Assembly (NCBI RefSeq): GCF_041296385.1
Contig: NW_027184085.1
Location: 14,069,301-14,133,300, forward strand
Direction: 5' to 3'
Length of the DNA stretch: 64,000 bases
Origin: Aphelocoma coerulescens
Lineage: Eukaryota; Chordata; Aves; Passeriformes; Corvidae
The position numbers and the translations under genes were made by a program. Below, piece after piece: positions 39,761-50,583 of this stretch. The notes beneath the pieces were generated by a model. It ran no database searches, was not told the origin of the DNA, and saw nothing but the letters and a program-made list of their open reading frames with translations. Positions within the stretch are counted from its first letter, which is position 1, and each line of letters begins with the position of its first letter.

Positions 39761-40720
39761 AGATAATCTCTCTTTGAGGTTCCTATCACCTCTTCTTCTT
39801 TAGATCTTGCAAACTATACAACAATACCTGAGAAAAGGGTTCAAAATTCAAGTTATTTCTCTTTCTTTGTAGCAAAGTGATACTTTCCTACAAAACAAGA
39901 AACCCTTTTCGTCACTGAATCTTGATTTTTTGATGGGCTCTAGGTGAGCTGAAAGGTTCTTACACCCTGCTGAGGGGTAGGAACTGTGGATTTAAGTCTT
40001 TTTCAGTGGAAAAAAAAGTTATAGCATCTCCCACACTATGCAGAAGCACTAACTGTAGCCTGATGCAAATGGCTTTAACAGTTTTTGACAAAAGCCATTA
40101 TCCTGAAGCACAAGCGTGAAGCCAGGCTGTAGCACACTTCCTTGAAGCCCAGCATGATGCTGTCTACCTCTTTTCTTCCAAAAACCACTTAATAACTGGT
40201 GTGCAGCAGAGATCATCTCTGTCATGCACAGAGCAGATATAAAATACTTTCTTTTCCCATGAAGGCAAAAAAATATTAATGAAATGGAGATTCCTTTTAT
40301 TCCAGGATCTCAGTCTAATTTTAAGTTGCTTTACATTTCAGTCTGGAGTTGGAAGGTCCCCAGGAGTAAGAGTGGGTACAGAAACTGTGTCCTCTTGAGA
40401 TTTCAGGTGAGTAAAGGGCTACCATTATTACTTCTCGGTGGAAAAGGTGCGGCTTTGGTGCTGTAGTGCATGGCCTTCACCCACAGACCCCTCATCCTAT
40501 CATCCACCTCTGTATGAGAGGAAGGAAGTGGCACATGCTGCAGTTGTCCTGGTCCTTCAACACGCAAAAATGAGTGGCTAAAAGGAGCTAATTGCATCCT
40601 GGTACCCATACTGAGTATTTTTATAAGATCTGGAACTGTGCAGTCTTTATGAGCCTCTCATTCTTAGTCTATGTCATGCTTAATCAAAGACAAGAAAAAT
40701 AAAATTTGCAGATATTTTTA
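39761..40720. other. Unique sequence, no gene seen
   Basis: No gene or repeat recognised. Confidence 0.45.
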
Positions 40721-40722
40721 TT

Positions 40723-40776
40723 TGATCAATATATTCTGATCATTTGATCATTTCTGATCATTCTGATATTCGATCA
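40723..40776. repeat. Cluster of TGATCA palindromes
   Basis: Four TGATCA hexamers (40723, 40737, 40745, 40755) and one CGATCA (40771) fall within 54 bp, spaced by 8 to 16 bp and mixed with ATTCTGAT words. It looks like a degenerate short tandem expansion. A cluster of protein-binding sites is possible but unsupported. Confidence 0.7.
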
Positions 40777-42328
40777 AAATATTCTGTTTTATTAGCTGTG
40801 AGGTTGGTCTCACGTTTCCTCAGATGTGTCATGCTAATTCTTGCCATACTAGATTGCACAAATCACACTGGGTTGCTGGAACAGACACAAAGGGAAGTGA
40901 CTGCCCTAGTTATGTGTAATACCTACATTGTCTTCCAGACATTTAACAGATGGAGAGCTTCAGCAACAGTGTTATGCTGCCAAAACCATGGAGAAAAAAA
41001 CATTACAGAATGCTTTGAGTTTTTCTTTGAATCAGTGACAATTTCAGGGATAATAAAGGAAGCTGGACTCCCCTCAAGTTTCAGCTTTAACTTCTTCCAC
41101 AGGAAGGTATTATTTTCAAAACTGGAGATATAGGGATCAGCTGCTACACATATAGAACTCTTCTGCAGAGAACCTTGCTGTTTCTCAAATGGCACCCCAT
41201 AATAAGCCCATCTCAGTGTTTATTCTGTACTGCTGTATATACCTATATTGCTCTGTAGTCTTCGGAACTTTCTGTAGCATGGTTACCTGGTTACTGGGCT
41301 CTCTCTGAGAGAATTCAATCAGTTGTGCTCTCCCGGCAGGAGCTGGATCTCCAATGCTGGCCAGTTGTGAGTTTTGAGGCAGATAATTCCCTTTCTGCAT
41401 CTTGCTGTGTTTCACAACATTTTCCTCAAGCAAAGCCATTTTACTTGTCTTCTGTCCTGCTTCTTGGGCATTGCTCCAGCAATGACCAGAAAGATCAGCT
41501 TTAGACACAGTCATACAAAAGTATTTTCAGGTAACACCTAACAGGCAATAATCAGTTCATCCCATATTTAAAGATATAGAGCTGGTTTTAAAAGCAGATA
41601 AAAGTCTAAGCCCAGCAGTATTTGTTAACAAAGCTAGTGAGTACAGCCCTCAGCCCCACATGGTCTGATTTACAAACTGAACAGAGCAACACTGTCCTTT
41701 TCAAAAGATTGAATCAAATGAGTCAGCAGGACAGGTCATTCTGAGATACACAAAGAACATCTTCCAGCTGAGACAAGCAAAGAATCAGTGACTCAAATAC
41801 TGCACTTGATAGCAGTACCTACTGCATAAAGAATAACTCAGTCTGATACAGCAGGTTCAACAGGATCAATAATAAAAGTAAAAATAAAAATAATTCCTAA
41901 TGGATTATGAGAGCTACACTAGCAGCTCGCTAATATATTCCAGTTAGAAATTAATTTCATAAGGTTACTCTTCCCTACAGTAGATTTGCTAGAGTGACAT
42001 AGCAGTTATGGCTTCTGAAACATACACAAGTAGCCTCTGCAGGCAACAGGAGTCCACAAAGGATTCTGAGGCACAAGAAGCACTTACAGAGAAACAGAGA
42101 AATTTTTGTTTAACACAGCTTGAAAACATAAAGACTTTAATTATCAGGGGGAAAAAACCAACATGCACATAGACCCTTGATGTATGTATGTATATGTCTT
42201 CCAGATATGTGATGTAAGTGTAAGGGTGTCCATATTATATGAGGCTGCAGGAAGACACCAACTTTATAACCAAAAAAATGCAGATCTCTTAACCACAATC
42301 AATCAGAAAGTTTTTGCATTTTAAATAA
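40777..42328. other. Unique sequence, no gene seen
   Basis: Holds a 129-codon plus frame (40744-41133) and a 109-codon minus frame (41185-41514) with no recognisable motif or exon context, so they were not called as genes. Confidence 0.4.
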
Positions 42329-42355
42329 GGGGGGGGGGGGGGGGGGGGAGGGGGG
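42329..42355 (+). repeat. G20-A-G6 homopolymer run
   Basis: Twenty consecutive G (42329-42348), one A, then six G (42350-42355). Such a run can fold as a G-quadruplex on the plus strand and is prone to length error in sequencing and assembly. It is isolated in otherwise AT-rich sequence. Confidence 0.9.
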
Positions 42356-43254
42356 TGTAAAACTGGCTTAATTAATAAAAGATAAATGGGTTTTACAGTT
42401 TTCTGCAGAATCTGTCTAATTTTAATATCAGTTGTTGGACTGACTCACAGACTTAAAGTTAAGCACGTGCCAAATAGGGATTTCAATCACTGCAATGTCA
42501 AAATCCTGATTGACGTCATTTGTGAGAGTTCCTATACTTATGTTCTCCAGAACCTGATATATTCTATTGATTCATTTTTCTTTGGCTGGCTGTGTGGCCC
42601 AGACTTTGGCTGGGAAAATCATTACTCCTTCAAATATTTTCTTCTTCAAATGATTTCTCAATGGGGATAGATTACCTACTTCTTGCCTTTTCAGAGTTTA
42701 TTCAAAGGTATCTTCTGGAATTTAAACTGCTTTCTCTTCTCTGTTGCTGTTGAGGGAGACTCAGCTTGCCTGTAATTCTGCTTAACATAAGTTAATAATT
42801 ACTTTTCTGGTAAGTCTCCAGTGCTGATAGGACTAGGTCAAATGCCAGAATCCGTTGCTAATGGAACAATTTTTAAATAGCTCAGAGTGGAATTAAGTGT
42901 TAAACAAGTGCGTGGTCATATGGTCCATATGTATGCCCATAAATTAAACAGCACCAGTGAACAACCCCAAAAGGATTCACTTTCCTATGCTGTTACTGCC
43001 TGGGTTGTTTCAAGCAACCCACATTTCATGTTTTTATTGCTAGAGCACAGCCCTAACACTTCAATGTTCTCACACATATCTATGCAACCACTAACTTACT
43101 CACTTCAACCAGATACTGACACTACACTTTTTTAGCCTAAAAGCAAGGATTAAGCTTGCAAGTGAACTTCATGTAAACTTGGACATTTAAAGATTAAACA
43201 GTATACAGAAATATTGTCTGCAATTTTATTTGTTGGTAGGACAGACCATGACAG
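42356..43254. other. Unique sequence, no gene seen
   Basis: No gene or repeat recognised. Confidence 0.45.
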
Positions 43255-43277
43255 TTATTAATTAATTAATTAATTAT
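43255..43277. repeat. (ATTA)n microsatellite
   Basis: About five and a half units of TTAA/ATTA in a row. A short, simple tetranucleotide repeat. Confidence 0.85.
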
Positions 43278-43364
43278 TTCATTATTACCTGTGCAAGATC
43301 TACATTATCATGATGCATAAAGTAATAAATGAGATTAAGTGTTATTTTTAACTCTTTCGAGCAG

Positions 43365-43480
43365 ACAGTAAAATTACTTAATGCCCTGCTACCACAAGAA
43401 GTTATGCAGCTTTTAGAAGTATTTCGGAGTGCACTGGAGACTACAGAAGAATTTCAATGATCATTGAAAAATATTGTGAT
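43365..43480 (+). mobile_element. Possible ancient CR1 3' remnant, plus strand
   Basis: The stretch with ccctgctaccacaagaag and atgcagcttttagaagta resembles the conserved 3' end of old CR1-type LINEs. These normally carry a 'ctgccacaagaagttgtgga' type segment followed by a 'caaaaggttttaa' type segment. The match is short and diverged, so this is tentative. Confidence 0.3.
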
Positions 43481-43869
43481 TGAATTTTCAAATCAATAAC
43501 ATGACAAATAAAGGAAGCAGATGTAGATGGAAACGGCCCACTGTAGGAAATGATATGAAATATAATACTTAATAATATTTATGCCAGTTCTTTTCCTGTA
43601 TTAGGAAAATTAAGAAAAAAATGAAGTAGGTAGGAAAGGACAAATAAAATGGGCAGTTCAACAATACATGGCATCCAGATTTAAATTCTGCCCCTCTCAT
43701 CCCTAGTGAAGATCAGGAACTAGAGCACTGTTCGCTCCTCCAATTCACACTGAGGATGTTCTCTTGTTTGACCCACCAGTAAAGTAGAGTCCTAAAACTG
43801 ACTACAATGGATCGTGACTCAGCCTCTGTTAAGGAACTGTTGTAATGATGTGTAAAGCACCATTCCATT

Positions 43870-43911
43870 TGTTTCTTTAGGGAAAAAGCATGTTTCTTTA
43901 GGGAAAAAGCA
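43870..43911. repeat. Perfect 21-bp tandem duplication
   Basis: Units 43870-43890 and 43891-43911 are identical, each containing TGTTTCTTTAGGGAAAAAGC. The identity implies a recent slippage event or strong sequence conservation; the former is far more likely. Confidence 0.92.
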
Positions 43912-45034
43912 CACAGAGGCTAGAGGTTATCCAAGTCTCTTGTTACATTTCATGGTTTGTTCTGCCAGGACAAAACTGTGATGTGCCCAAGGAGTTTTCC
44001 AGCCAAGCAAAACCATAACACAAGCATTACCACTTATACGGGAGAACTGGTTCAGTACTCCTGTCTCTGAGGTCAGTGGATGATACAGCAGAAAAACACC
44101 CCTGGCATTTTATGCAGCAGTGTCTCAGCTAGTTCAGGAATGATTCCAGCCAAAACCACATGTTCTACATTCTCAGCCAATGAAACATCGTAAGTGGGAC
44201 TGTGACACAACAACACTGCCATGTTGAAATACAGACTGACAGTGCTCAATAATGTAGGACATAGAAATAAGAGTACTTGATTTTCTAAACTGGTTTCTGA
44301 CAAGTACGATATTAAAAAAAAAACACTTTTAAAAAGAAAATTTTAATTACCAGAGGAGTCTGAGAAATAAGGACACACAAAGTATAACATTATTCTCACA
44401 TCCCTGTGAAACAGGCACCAATTGAAGATGGGATATTTAAAGATTTTTTTTATGCAACTACAGTTATAGTGTGATTTAAAACATTAACTCATTCATAGAA
44501 ACCGCACTTGTGAAGGAATTACTTAAAATACTTGAGGAATAATTCTTGTGAATTGATACCAAAAACCTAGAAGTTGACAGACAGGACATATGGAATTAAA
44601 CCTCAACCAAGGAAACCCTTAGCTAACTTATTTTTGAAAACAATATAGCAGGAAAAGTGAGATAATGCTAAATAAAATTCAAGCCTAAGTAACACTAACA
44701 AAACTAAGCAAGGTTAATTTCTGAGGAGATCTCACTGATGGAAAGAAAAGTCCAACATCATGATAAGTTTTCTCTAGGTGTACAGAAAGAGGAAAAATAA
44801 AGGAGCAGCATGAATGATAACCATAGAGTTCTGGAAGAATGAGGGTTTGCTTTTCTCACTAAGATTTCTCTTACTCTGTGTAAAAAATAAAACTAAGAAA
44901 ACAAAGACTGACATAAAAATCATTTACAGTGCTTGAAGCTTGTTTGAATTGTGAGATATTGAACAAGAGCCTAAATTCCAGATACTCTTTCAATCTACTT
45001 CAAGAACTGGATGAAGAATTAAAATTATTTTCAT
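43912..45034. other. Unique sequence, no gene seen
   Basis: No gene or repeat recognised. Confidence 0.45.
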
Positions 45035-45205
45035 TAGAATCATAGAATCATAAAAATCATAGAATTGTAGAATCACTGATTAATTGAGTTGGAATGGACT
45101 TTTAAAGACCATCTAGTCCAACTCCCCTGCAATGACATCTTCAACTAGATGTGGTTGCTCATCATGTCCTTTCAATCCCACTGGAGTTTTAAGACCCGTA
45201 TTTGC
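45035..45205 (-). mobile_element. CR1 LINE 3' tail, minus strand
   Basis: It begins with a degenerate run of the 8-bp terminal repeat, seen in reverse as AGAATCATAGAATCAT and related copies. It continues with gttggaatggacttttaaag, ccatctagtccaact and acatcttcaactagat, all standard CR1 3' landmarks. Similarity is lost within about 170 bp, so only the tail was inserted or survives. It lies about 100 bp before the TGGA microsatellite. Confidence 0.85.
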
Positions 45206-45308
45206 CAGTATATTTTGCAGTCTGTTATAATCTCTGGTAATTTTTCACTTTTAAGCTTTTGAAAATTTTCAAAACTTCTTACATAAACAGGTATATGTGT
45301 ATATTTTT

Positions 45309-45402
45309 GGATGGATGGATGGATGGATGGATGGATGGATGGATGGATGGATGGATGGATGGATGGATGGGTGGATGGGTGGATAGATGGGTGGATGGAT
45401 GG
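45309..45402. repeat. (TGGA)n microsatellite, about 94 bp
   Basis: About 23 units of ATGG/TGGA, pure for the first 60 bases and then interrupted by GGTG and TAGA variants at the right end. Encoded peptides such as repeats of MDGW are artefacts. The pure left half predicts length polymorphism between individuals. Confidence 0.97.
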
Positions 45403-46168
45403 AAAATTGTGTATTTCTCTCTAGAATTTTATGTAACATAAAGTAACACCCACAGGGCAAATTTTAGCTGTACCATGTAACCAGAGAGGTGTTTTCAGCC
45501 AAGTCATGGCACCAGCATTTACTCCACCTCATTGAAGTCCATCCTCTATGAAACCCTCCTATTCATATTGTCTCGGCACTCTACAACATAAAGAGATGTG
45601 TCTGCTTAATACCAAGAGGCTGTTGTATAGAACAGATTTGTGAGTGAAGCTTCTACCACAAGTTGTTGCAAGAGACTTTTAGAACTGAAAATCCTGGCAG
45701 CCAAAAGAGACAGACCATCTCCACAGTATAACAATATCTGTATATGTTGACTTCATCCTGAAAACCATGAGGCAAGAAGATTTAAAATAAACTGCCAGCT
45801 ATTTGCGAAGTTCTGACCAGTTTTATGTGTCACTAAAACATTTAATACAATTGCAAATGATTACTCATAATTAAGCACTTTTTAGGTTCTTAACTACTAA
45901 AATTAAATTCTGTTGGTTAACTTTAATATTTATTAATTTTATCATTTAACAAATTAGAAATCTCTGATCACAAATTTTTATTTTTATTTATATTTATATT
46001 ATGCCGGTAGTGAGTCATCCTATCTAATGCTGTGAAAATGTAAGTGAACACCATCTAATGGAAACTTCTCTTCTAAGTGTTACATTTAATCTAAAGCATA
46101 GAGAGGTCATCAGGAGTCTTTCTGTAGCATTCAATTAAATTAAAACTAAATTCATAAAACTGAAACAT
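45403..46168. other. Unique AT-rich sequence, no gene seen
   Basis: No gene or repeat recognised apart from a TTTA-rich patch near 45975-46000. Confidence 0.45.
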
Positions 46169-46187
46169 AAATTAAATTAAATTAAAT
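46169..46187. repeat. (TTAAA)n short repeat
   Basis: Nearly four units of a pentanucleotide in a row in very AT-rich surroundings. Confidence 0.8.
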
Positions 46188-47159
46188 GCACTCTTAAGTC
46201 CTTTTCTACTTTTGCAGCATCTTAATATAGCTGAAAATACTACATCATTATTTATGTGCAGTTCTATAAATTTAATTCTCATAGGCAAGTACTTATTTAA
46301 TACAAGTCTTTCTTCCTTTTCACATAAAATCTTTGGCTGCCCTTCATTGTAAACCCCAAAGAATTTGGATTCCTTGTGCACTAGGAATGAAAGGATTTCC
46401 TTCCTATACTCCAAGAACAGTTTTAATAGCTACTTTGCAAATTTATTGTGTAGATCTGTTTGGTCTGTTAGGTTTTTAAACTAATCACTGGTTATTATTT
46501 CTCACTCTCTGCGGCCTCTGCTTCAAGGGCGATGAATCTCAGCTAAGATTCTATTCTAGCACATATCATCTCTTTTTGAGTTTCTCATAAGCAAAGTGTC
46601 TTTGACTGACAGGGTCCAGAATAATAAACAGATACAATGTCAAGTGATTTAAATTTTCCATAAATCTCTGTGAAACTGAGTTCTGCCAAATATTTACTTT
46701 TCCACTCATTTCAGCTGAGAAAAATGTAAATTAATGAGTCAAAAAAAGGCTCTTATTATCTTTACCAAGATTAAATAAGTCAAAATAAAAATATTGATAT
46801 AATAAACTTAATTAAAATTAAAATGATGAAAATATTGATTCTATTTCTTTGTATGGTGTGCTAATTATTGATTTAAATAAATTACTTGACTAAGTTAAAA
46901 AACCAAAATATTTTCATATCACATACTGAACAAACATGAGATGAACTTCATTAAGCTTTAAGCACTTTAATCGTATTATGAATAATTCATATATTTTACA
47001 GGCAAAAATTATTTTACTTGGCATCACATCAATAATCTCTCATCTCTGAATCTCTTTGTTTCATTCCTAAGTACATGTGTCCCTAACACAAAACCCACTG
47101 TTGATAAAGCTAGCAATCACTTACTAACTATGAAATATAACTGGTAACAGAACAAGGAA
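46188..47159. other. Unique AT-rich sequence, no gene seen
   Basis: No gene or repeat recognised. Confidence 0.45.
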
Positions 47160-47645
47160 CAAGTCACAGAAGCACAAGGTTGGAAGGGCCCACTGTGGGT
47201 CAGAGCACACGGCACAGGATTGTGTCCAGATGGTGCTTGGGTATCTCCAGTTAGGGAGACTCCACAGCCTCTCTAAGCCTGTTCCAGTGCTTGGTCACTG
47301 CACAGTAAAGAAGTTCTTCCTCATATTCAGGTGTAATTTCCTGTGCATCACTTACTGCCCACTGCCTCTTGTTGTATTGCCCAGCACCACTGAGCAGAGC
47401 CTGGTCCCTCCTCTGGCCCCTCCCTGCAGACACTGACACACATTGAAGAAGTCCCTCCCTCAGTTGTTTCTTGTCAAGGCTGAACAGGCCCAGCTCCCTC
47501 AGCCTTTTCTTGTAAGACAGATGCTTCTGTTCTTTGATCAACTTCGTAGCTCTCTGCTGGACCAGCTCCGGGAGCTTTATGTCTCTCTTGTGCTAAGAAG
47601 CCCAGAACTGGACACAGCACTCCAGATGCAGTCTCACTAGGGCTA
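47160..47645 (-). mobile_element. CR1 LINE 3' end, minus strand, about 0.5 kb
   Basis: Landmarks in order on the plus strand: aggttggaagggccc, ggagactccacagcctct, ctgttccagtgcttggtcac, agaagttcttcctcatattc, aaggctgaacaggcccagct, ctccctcagccttttcttgt and aactggacacagcactccag. The order and content are those of the 3' untranslated region and the end of ORF2 of a CR1 element, in reverse. A 96-codon minus-strand frame (47251-47541, containing RELGLFSLDKKQ) is the remnant of the CR1 C-terminal coding region. Divergence is moderate. No gene function beyond the dead transposon. Confidence 0.92.
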
Positions 47646-47800
47646 AATGAAAATTATATATGTATATACATACATTTCCCAGTAATCCCCCATAAAGAAT
47701 TCATATCTTTTTTGCCATTCATTGAGATAGATTGACTTGATCATTCTGTACTTGCAACCTCAACTTTGGCTTTCAGAATAATTAGTTAAACATTTTGAAG

Positions 47801-47880
47801 TTTAATTCTTAGAATTAAATTCTTAGAGTATTAGATTCTTAGAGTATTTAATTCTTAGAATTAAATTCTTAGAGTATTAA
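47801..47880. repeat. 46-bp-period tandem duplication with internal palindromes
   Basis: The 33-bp stretch 47801-47833 is repeated exactly at 47847-47879. Each copy opens with a near-perfect palindrome, TTAATTCT-T-AGAATTAA, and holds further copies of ATTCTTAGA. The array thus has nested structure: a short ATTCTTAG word expanded, then duplicated. Confidence 0.9.
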
Positions 47881-49649
47881 AAGCCAGCAAAGCACTTACA
47901 CACATAAATAGGTTTGATGTTCTCCTTAGGCCCAGTATCACCTATTGGGACATATCACACAAAATAACTTTAGCTAAAGTTTCAGTCTTCCAGCTGAGCA
48001 TGCACTTAGGCCCACTAGTGAACTGTGTCCACTCACCTGAGGATCAAATTTTAGGATCAAACCCGTAGGCAATGTATCTACTTTAAAAGGGCATGAATGA
48101 TGTGGGAATGGACTCTACCTTGGGCTGTGGCTTTTGAACATTCCTATTTGTTCACTGTGTATTGCTATGTGAAGTCCTTTTGATAAGATACCAACATTCC
48201 TCTTTCATCTGGCATGATCAGATTGTCTCTTCTTGAAACATGTGGATTTCCCAATAGGAGACTCCAGTTCTTCCATGCAGAGACCAGGATTACATGCAGA
48301 AATCGTAAAGGCTATGAAATTGTCAAAAATAGAGAAGGAAGTTTAAGAGAGCTCCTCTGCAGAGATACAGGCACATTTGCATGTTTGTCCACAGACAGTA
48401 AGTGCAACACCACAGCTTTGACAGAGGCATGGCCCAGGGTTTGGACCTTGGTCTGTCTGGTACCAAGGAGGGATAAATCTGACACTTAGACATATGTTGA
48501 TATAGCCATAAGACTTTTAAGGCTTCTCTTAATGTGAAGATAACAGCAGAAATAGTTGGTTTATTTCCATACTCAGATACAAAAAGAGGCTGCAGTTCTA
48601 TTCCCTCTGTTTGAGGTTAGTTCACCAATCAAGAAGGAATTACGAAGTGGGGTTTTTTTAAGATCAAGATGCCAGTGATTCTTAGATACCAAGCCCCAGC
48701 CTCCAGTGTGTGCCATCTTCATTGTTTGTTTCCTGATCAGAGGACAGAGCACACAGCCCCTCCACTGCAGGGAGGAAGGCATAGCAAATTGCAGAATCAG
48801 GGAACACCTACTTTGTTACACCATTCCAAGGTTATTTGGGAGGGTAAGAGGAAATCACTTGCTCACATGAAAGAATTGTACAAGTAAAAAGTTTGGGAAT
48901 ATATCGCTGAATTAGGACCAGTCTGAAACTGGAAGTACTATGTCCTTCATGCACTTTTAAAGAGAATGGTCAATGAAAAACCATCTACCAGTTTAGGTAG
49001 AAGAAACTGCCTGTTTTTCCATGCCTACACATGGAAAAGTTCTGGGACTAGAGGCTTTTTGCAGGATTTTTTCTCCTAGTTTTGAACAACATATCATCAA
49101 TGTCAACTATGTTTGTTAAAATTCACATTTCATTAGAAATGTAGCAAATTTTAGAACTCAGTCTTCTCTTTTCACTTCAGATTCAGTTTGCTCCTTATAT
49201 GCATCCTAACCTAGTTCCAAGAACTTATGTAAATGTTTAGTATTAAGCACAAAGAATTCTATGGTGCCATGAGTAAACACTCATAAAAGTGATCAAACAT
49301 TATAGTATATAAATTTGAAAATATTCAATTAAGCCATACCTAGTCAGTGTAAATTCCCATCTCAGAGAAGGAGGCAAATCTGCACAAAGAATGTAACAAT
49401 TTAATTTTTTGTTGTGAGTTCTAGTATTCAGGACCTAAATGGGAATCTCAGGTAACCAAGAAAGGAACAAAAAAAGAAAGAGAAGTTAAAAGGTGGTGCT
49501 TTTGAATGAGGGACACATATAGGTTTTAACAAATGCTTCATTTATATGGATTTGAGGTTACAATCTCAGAACAGACAGTTTGAGAGATTAGTCCAGAGAC
49601 TCTTCAATTCCCCATCTCATTCAGAGAAGCCACATGGTAAATTCCTTAT
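47881..49649. other. Unique sequence, no gene seen
   Basis: No gene or repeat recognised. A 91-codon frame at 48214-48489 has no motif and no splice context. Confidence 0.45.
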
Positions 49650-49772
49650 CACAGAGTCACAGAATATTCAGAATTGGAAGGGACCCACAAGGATCATCAA
49701 GTCTACAGGGATCAAACCCACAACCTGGAGCGTTATTAGCAAAATGCTAACGCCAACTGAGCTAATGCTGGC
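49650..49772 (-). mobile_element. tRNA-Ile/CR1-tail SINE (TguSINE1-like), minus strand
   Basis: Read on the minus strand from 49772, the head is a recognisable tRNA. It has an A box TAGCTCAGTTGG (49753-49764), an anticodon loop CTAATAA with anticodon AAT (49735-49737) and a B box GGTTTGATCCC (49708-49718, one change from GGTTCGATCCC). These match tRNA-Ile(AAT). Directly after comes a tail identical in style to CR1 3' ends, finishing TCTGTGACTCTGTG near 49650. A tRNA-Ile head joined to a CR1 tail is the structure I know for TguSINE1 of songbirds, which borrows CR1 machinery to move. It is not a working tRNA gene: the acceptor stem and 3' half are gone. No clear target duplication was seen. Confidence 0.85.
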
Positions 49773-50263
49773 ATCTGTAGACAGGATGACTTATCCTCTA
49801 ACCTTCTACAATCATCCTGTTCAATAATCGTATTCAACATTTATGGGAAAAGTCTTCTATAAAGACAAATGGGGAAAAGATGGCTCCCACATCTCTTATC
49901 AGTCACTGTTATTCAGGCTGTTTAACTTAAATAAGGAAAGTCTCTTGATCAAGAAAGGAAAAAAACTAACTCCTTTTGATTATTTACAAATCACTTAGTA
50001 GAGATTAATCCTTCATAATGAGTGACAGAGGATCTGCTACCTCTGGTTTCACACAACTTTTGATAGATCTATAATTAACCCAGACAGAACTTGATCCAGG
50101 AATTGATCGATTCTTCATATGAGAAACACTCCCATCTTCCATTTACCCTTGTCCATTGTGAACATATTCACTAAATTTTCCCTACCAGCATTCTACTTTC
50201 ACGCAATAAAAGTTTTTTACAGGATTACTTATCTTTTCCCCTCCACTTTTTTCCTTTACTTTG
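49773..50263. other. Unique sequence, no gene seen
   Basis: No repeat or gene recognised, although this is the downstream side (minus orientation) of the broken frame at 50264-50563. Confidence 0.4.
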
Positions 50264-50563
50264 TCAGCAGTTAAGCAGAACGCCCAGTACGTGCTCTATC
50301 GTCTTTTCACTTGTGGATAAGGGCTCATTGTTTTCCACTCCGACACGGAATTGCTTTACGAAAACTGTTTGGATTTGCAGTCTCTTCCAGTCGACTTTGC
50401 TATTAAAATTTCCCTTACTCACTGTCTTCATGTGGTTTCTCTCCTATAGGAATGACTCTTGCCGAGTCTCAGGAGAGCGCAGTTGTGCCGCAGCACCTTT
50501 CTCAGCTTGCGTCACTAGAACATCATAGTCTGGAACCGGTTTTCCATCTTGCGGTTCACCCAT
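50264..50563 (-). pseudogene. CpG-rich broken open frame, 39 + 59 codons with one TAG
   Basis: On the minus strand one frame runs from an ATG at 50563-50561 (context AAAATGG) through 39 codons to a TAG at 50446-50444. It then continues in the same frame for 59 more codons to a TGA at 50266-50264. The first part starts MGEPQDGKPVPDYDVL; the second contains DWKRLQIQTVF and NNEPLSTSEKTIEHVL. Charged and polar residues are mixed as in soluble proteins, with no low complexity. The segment has about 14 CpG in 300 bp, against a CpG-poor background. A GC box (plus strand CCCGCCC, 50577-50583) lies just upstream and a donor-like GTGAGTAAG starts at 50422. I do not recognise the family. It may be a gene remnant, a retrocopy, or a non-coding first exon that happens to be open. 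Confidence 0.35.
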
Positions 50564-50576
50564 TTTATTTCCCTTG

Positions 50577-50583
50577 CCCGCCC
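50577..50583 (-). promoter_or_regulatory. GC box upstream of the CpG-rich frame
   Basis: GGGCGGG on the minus strand, 14 bp upstream of the ATG at 50563, is a consensus Sp1-type site. In a CpG-dense block it is compatible with a CpG-type promoter. A single motif is weak evidence by itself. Confidence 0.3.

Noticed and set aside
40744..41514. Frames of 129 codons (plus) and 109 codons (minus)
   Set aside because: No domain, motif or splice context; CpG content is at background. Lengths are within what chance gives on two strands of 64 kb.
43255..43277. TTAA run as a target-site cluster for DNA transposons
   Set aside because: A simple tetranucleotide repeat; no terminal inverted repeats were seen on either side.
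45259..45460. Peptides with MDGW or IHPS repeats
   Set aside because: Direct translation of the TGGA microsatellite.
49708..49772. tRNA-Ile gene on the minus strand
   Set aside because: A and B boxes are present, but the acceptor stem 3' half is missing and the sequence runs directly into a CR1 tail: a SINE, not a tRNA gene.
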